A stretch of DNA of 64,000 nt from Lacrimispora sinapis (GTDB lineage Bacteria > Bacillota > Clostridia > Lachnospirales > Lachnospiraceae). The stretch lies in contig NZ_CP141832.1 in the NCBI RefSeq assembly GCF_043633585.1, positions 3,689,648 to 3,753,647 of the forward strand, read 5' to 3'. The position numbers and the translations under genes were made by a program. The notes below the pieces were generated by a model. That model saw only the letters and a program-made list of their open reading frames with translations, did not search any database and was not told where the DNA came from. Below are positions 61,861 through 64,000 of this stretch, one piece after another (within the stretch, counting starts at the first letter, position 1; each line of letters starts with the position of its first letter).

Positions 61861-62832
61861 ATGTTTGAATCTATGATTGCTGCACTGAAGGACCAGAAAA
61901 GAAAGATCGTATTTACAGAAGGCACGGATCCAAGAATTTTGGAAGCTGCAAGCCGGCTTTATAAGGAAGGAATTCTAACACCCATCCTTTTGGGAACCGA
62001 AAAAGAAATTGATGAAGCCGCAAAAAAGTATGGATGGCCAGTGGAGGGAATAGAAACCATTGACCCTCTTCACTATAACGAAATTGATGAAATGACATCT
62101 AAAATGGTGGAACTGCGAAAAGGAAAGATGGATGAGGCAGCCTGCCGGGCCGCTCTTTTAAAATCCAACTACTTTGGCACCATGCTGGTTAAGATGGGAA
62201 AAGCCGACTGTCTGCTGGGCGGAGCCACTTATTCCACTGCTGATACTGTAAGACCGGCCCTGCAGTTGATTAAAACAAAGCCCCAAAACAAAATTGTTTC
62301 CAGCTGCTTTATTCTTTACCGCCAGACAGAAGGCAAAAACGAAATGTATGCCATGGGAGACTGTGCCATCAATCTTAACCCAACCGAAGACGAGCTGGTT
62401 GAAATCGCTGTTGAAACAGCCCGGACCGCAAAGACCTTTTCCATTGATCCAAAGGTTGCCCTGCTTTCCTACAGCACGCTGGGTTCCGGTAAAGGAGAAT
62501 CCGTTGATAAGGTAAACCACGCCGCCACAAAATTAAAATCCTTAAATTTAGACTTCCCGGTGGATGGCGAACTCCAGTTTGATGCTGCGATCTCCCCCGC
62601 AGTGGCAGAAACAAAAGCATCCGGTTCCCCCGTTGCCGGCAACGCCAATGTTTTTATTTTCCCTGATATCAATGCTGGGAATATCGGCTATAAAATTGCA
62701 CAGCGACTGGGCGGATTTGAAGCCTTCGGACCCATCCTCCAGGGACTGAATGCACCGATCAACGACTTATCCAGAGGATGCAATGCTGACGAAGTTTATA
62801 AAATGTCAATCATAACAGCAGCCCTGATTTAA
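61861..62832 (+). CDS. pta: Phosphate acetyltransferase
   Basis: Converts acetyl-CoA and phosphate to acetyl phosphate, the first half of the acetate-producing ATP pathway. At 323 aa it is the short, single-domain PTA_PTB form, with KIVFTEGTDPRILEAASRL at the N-terminus, MGKADCLLGGATYSTADTVR and GPILQGLNAPINDLSRGC near the end. I choose the ATG at 61861, eight bases after GGAGG. Acetate kinase normally follows, but here a convergent ECF gene does. Confidence 0.95.
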   Translation: MFESMIAALKDQKRKIVFTEGTDPRILEAASRLYKEGILTPILLGTEKEIDEAAKKYGWPVEGIETIDPLHYNEIDEMTSKMVELRKGKMDEAACRAALLKSNYFGTMLVKMGKADCLLGGATYSTADTVRPALQLIKTKPQNKIVSSCFILYRQTEGKNEMYAMGDCAINLNPTEDELVEIAVETARTAKTFSIDPKVALLSYSTLGSGKGESVDKVNHAATKLKSLNLDFPVDGELQFDAAISPAVAETKASGSPVAGNANVFIFPDINAGNIGYKIAQRLGGFEAFGPILQGLNAPINDLSRGCNADEVYKMSIITAALI

Positions 62833-62863
62833 AAGATAATCCCAGGCTGGAATGGTTAAAATG

Positions 62864-62902
62864 AAAAAGCGGCTCCCCTTAAATTTCAAGAGGAGCCGCT
62901 TT
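62864..62902. terminator. Bidirectional terminator between pta and the ECF gene
   Basis: AAAGCGGCTCC pairs with GGAGCCGCTTT, with A and T runs at the outer ends. Confidence 0.85.
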
Positions 62903-62907
62903 CTATC

Positions 62908-63537
62908 CTATCTTCTCATGGCCTTATACAATGCCTGAGTAACCGCAGTCGTCAGAATTCCCGCCACGATTGCCTCAGGAATTCCATTAATACAGATAAT
63001 TCCAATTATAACCGAATAAATTCCCTCCGACAGTCCTTTCGCAGCATGTCCATATTCTTTACCAAAAAGAAAATAAATCAGATTCATTACCAAAAGCGTA
63101 TTGGTTAATGATCCGGCCGCCCCGGCTGCCGCCAGTGCAATGGTTCTTTTTCCCTTTTTCCCCTTAAAGCCTTGAAGCACCGCCCGGAAAACGTAAAACG
63201 ATACGATACCGATTAAAATTCTCGGAACCATACAGATGACCAGGCTCCCAAAATTACCGCCGTACTCTCCCACCTTTATAAACGGAGAAAATACAAATGA
63301 GGTCGGATTTGGCATGTAGGTATTTTTCCACAAACTGGTAAGTCCAAACACCATTCCTAAAAATCCCCCATATTTTGGTCCAAGAATAATGGCTCCAATT
63401 ATGACCGGAACATGAATGATGGTGGCGTTCATAAATCCCAGTGGAATATATCCTAAAGGTGTAAATGCCAGGATTACGATAATGGCAACAAATACAGCTG
63501 CCAATACCAGGTTACGGGTCTTGTTCTCAATGTTCAT
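62908..63537 (-). CDS. ECF transporter S component
   Basis: A 209-aa membrane protein with six helices and the ECF S-component pattern: TRNLVLAAVFVAIIVILAF, then IIHVPVIIGAIILGPKYGG and FVFSPFIKVGE. It binds a vitamin-like substrate and works with a shared EcfAAT module encoded elsewhere. A pantothenate-type specificity is possible by feel but not shown. AGGAGG precedes the ATG. A strong promoter with an overlapping inverted repeat lies upstream. Confidence 0.85.
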   Translation of the reverse strand: MNIENKTRNLVLAAVFVAIIVILAFTPLGYIPLGFMNATIIHVPVIIGAIILGPKYGGFLGMVFGLTSLWKNTYMPNPTSFVFSPFIKVGEYGGNFGSLVICMVPRILIGIVSFYVFRAVLQGFKGKKGKRTIALAAAGAAGSLTNTLLVMNLIYFLFGKEYGHAAKGLSEGIYSVIIGIICINGIPEAIVAGILTTAVTQALYKAMRR

Positions 63538-63576
63538 CTTATACCTCCTGTGCTACTGTTCTTATTCATAAGATAC

Positions 63577-63627
63577 AATGCAGCTAGTTACTTCTGCATT
63601 ATACCTACCGCCATTGCTTTTCGTCAA
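63577..63627 (-). promoter_or_regulatory. Promoter and candidate operator of the ECF gene
   Basis: Minus strand: TTGACG (63622-63627), an 18-base spacer and TATAAT (63598-63603). The inverted repeat AATGCAG-N10-CTGCATT overlaps the end of the -10 and the start site. Confidence 0.7.
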
Positions 63628-63654
63628 TCATGTTCTCAATTTCACACGAAATTT

Positions 63655-63900
63655 GTTAATTTACATAAAGTTATCAACAAAGTGGGGATAACTTGTGGAA
63701 AACTATCTTGATACTATCTTGATAACCATCCATTTGTTCACAAGCATGTCCCTTCATCCCAGATAAATAAAAGTTTTCCAGAATGTGAATAACGGGAGTT
63801 TTAAAAGCTTTCTTTTTTGTGGACAACTCTCTCCCTGGATGATTATCAACATTTCATTCACATGCAATACACATCCTCTGCACACACTTATCCACAATTT
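63655..63900. other. Chromosomal replication origin (DnaA-box cluster)
   Basis: At least eight DnaA-box-like 9-mers lie within 230 bases: TTATCAACA (63671-63679 and 63843-63851), perfect TTATCCACA (63888-63896), and, on the minus strand, TTATCCCCA (63683-63691), TTTTCCACA (63694-63702), TTATTCACA (63784-63792) and TTGTCCACA (63818-63826). TTGTTCACA (63734-63742) is a weaker match. No gene overlaps them. The AT-rich stretch to the right is a candidate unwinding region. Confidence 0.85.
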
Positions 63901-63913
63901 TTTACTATTCTCA

Positions 63914-63942
63914 TTGAAATATATTTCAAAATAGTATAGAAT
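63914..63942 (+). promoter_or_regulatory. Probable dnaA promoter
   Basis: TTGAAA (63914-63919), a 17-base spacer and TAGAAT (63937-63942), pointing out of the right edge. The -35 sits in a perfect palindrome TTGAAATATATTTCAA (63914-63929). The gene, presumably dnaA, is outside the window. Confidence 0.65.
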
Positions 63943-64000
63943 GAACAGTAGATTGGGCAAATGCGCATATTTGCATTTTTATAGATGTAGGAGACATACA

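Noticed and set aside
1..64000. Prophage, transposon or defence island
   Set aside because: No integrase, transposase, terminal repeats, phage structural genes or recognisable restriction/defence genes were found; DUF4145 and CPBP proteins alone are not enough.

Overview
The window looks like the origin-proximal chromosome of an anaerobic, low-to-mid GC Gram-positive bacterium of the Clostridia. A Lachnospiraceae member near Lacrimispora / [Clostridium] saccharolyticum is my best guess. This rests on gene content (V-type ATPase, fermentative AdhE and Pta, DUF3881 and DUF4446 families, type II pantothenate kinase, strong GGAGG ribosome binding sites); no database search was run.

Layout. 1-0.9 kb: gene-free, with a promoter for a gene beyond the left edge. 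0.9-2 kb: tRNA-Lys(CTT), a 50-codon small ORF and trmB (minus strand). 2.1-3.1 kb: a membrane-anchored DUF4145/SH3 protein. 3.3-11.8 kb: a nine-gene V-type ATPase operon (G/H-C-I-K-F-E-A-B-D). 11.9-15 kb: a yaaA remnant, then a yybP-ykoY (Mn2+) riboswitch with two tandem terminator hairpins ahead of a Ca2+/Mn2+-type P-type ATPase. 15.1-23.1 kb: a LytTR/GHKL two-component pair, a CPBP protease, two membrane proteins, a D,D-carboxypeptidase and an orphan KdpDE-like pair. 23.1-35.9 kb: mixed metabolism, including a DEDDh exonuclease, a DUF3006/MBL lipoprotein pair, a frameshifted exported protein, tRNA-Arg(CCT), gdhA with an attenuator-like leader, BirA-regulated bioY, nudC, and an AT-rich ArsR/flavodoxin cluster with its own operators. 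36-38.6 kb: adhE. 39-42.3 kb: coaW, DUF4446, parB, parA. 42.4-44.5 kb: three perfect parS sites, an alpha/beta hydrolase, and a G-depleted repeat-bearing spacer. 44.5-51.5 kb: the classic rpmH-rnpA-yidD-yidC-jag-mnmE-mnmG-rsmG run on the minus strand. 51.7-57.3 kb: a siderophore-type ABC importer with a Btr-like AraC regulator. 57.6-61.7 kb: glycoside-utilisation genes with an N-terminally truncated sugar permease. 61.9-63.5 kb: pta and an ECF S-component. 63.65-64 kb: a cluster of DnaA boxes and a promoter pointing right, almost certainly oriC and the dnaA promoter.

Together this is the left flank of the origin. ParABS and the ribosome/RNase P/tRNA-modification block sit in the expected places. 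About 12 kb of accessory genes (iron uptake, polysaccharide use, pta, ECF) separates rpmH from the DnaA-box cluster, where many Firmicutes have rpmH next to dnaA. Most genes from 23 to 57 kb run on the minus strand, co-directional with a fork leaving that origin. The V-ATPase, P-type ATPase and two-component genes at 2-23 kb run against it. No CRISPR array, prophage or intact insertion sequence was seen. The most unusual stretch is the spacer at 43.6-44.4 kb between parS sites.
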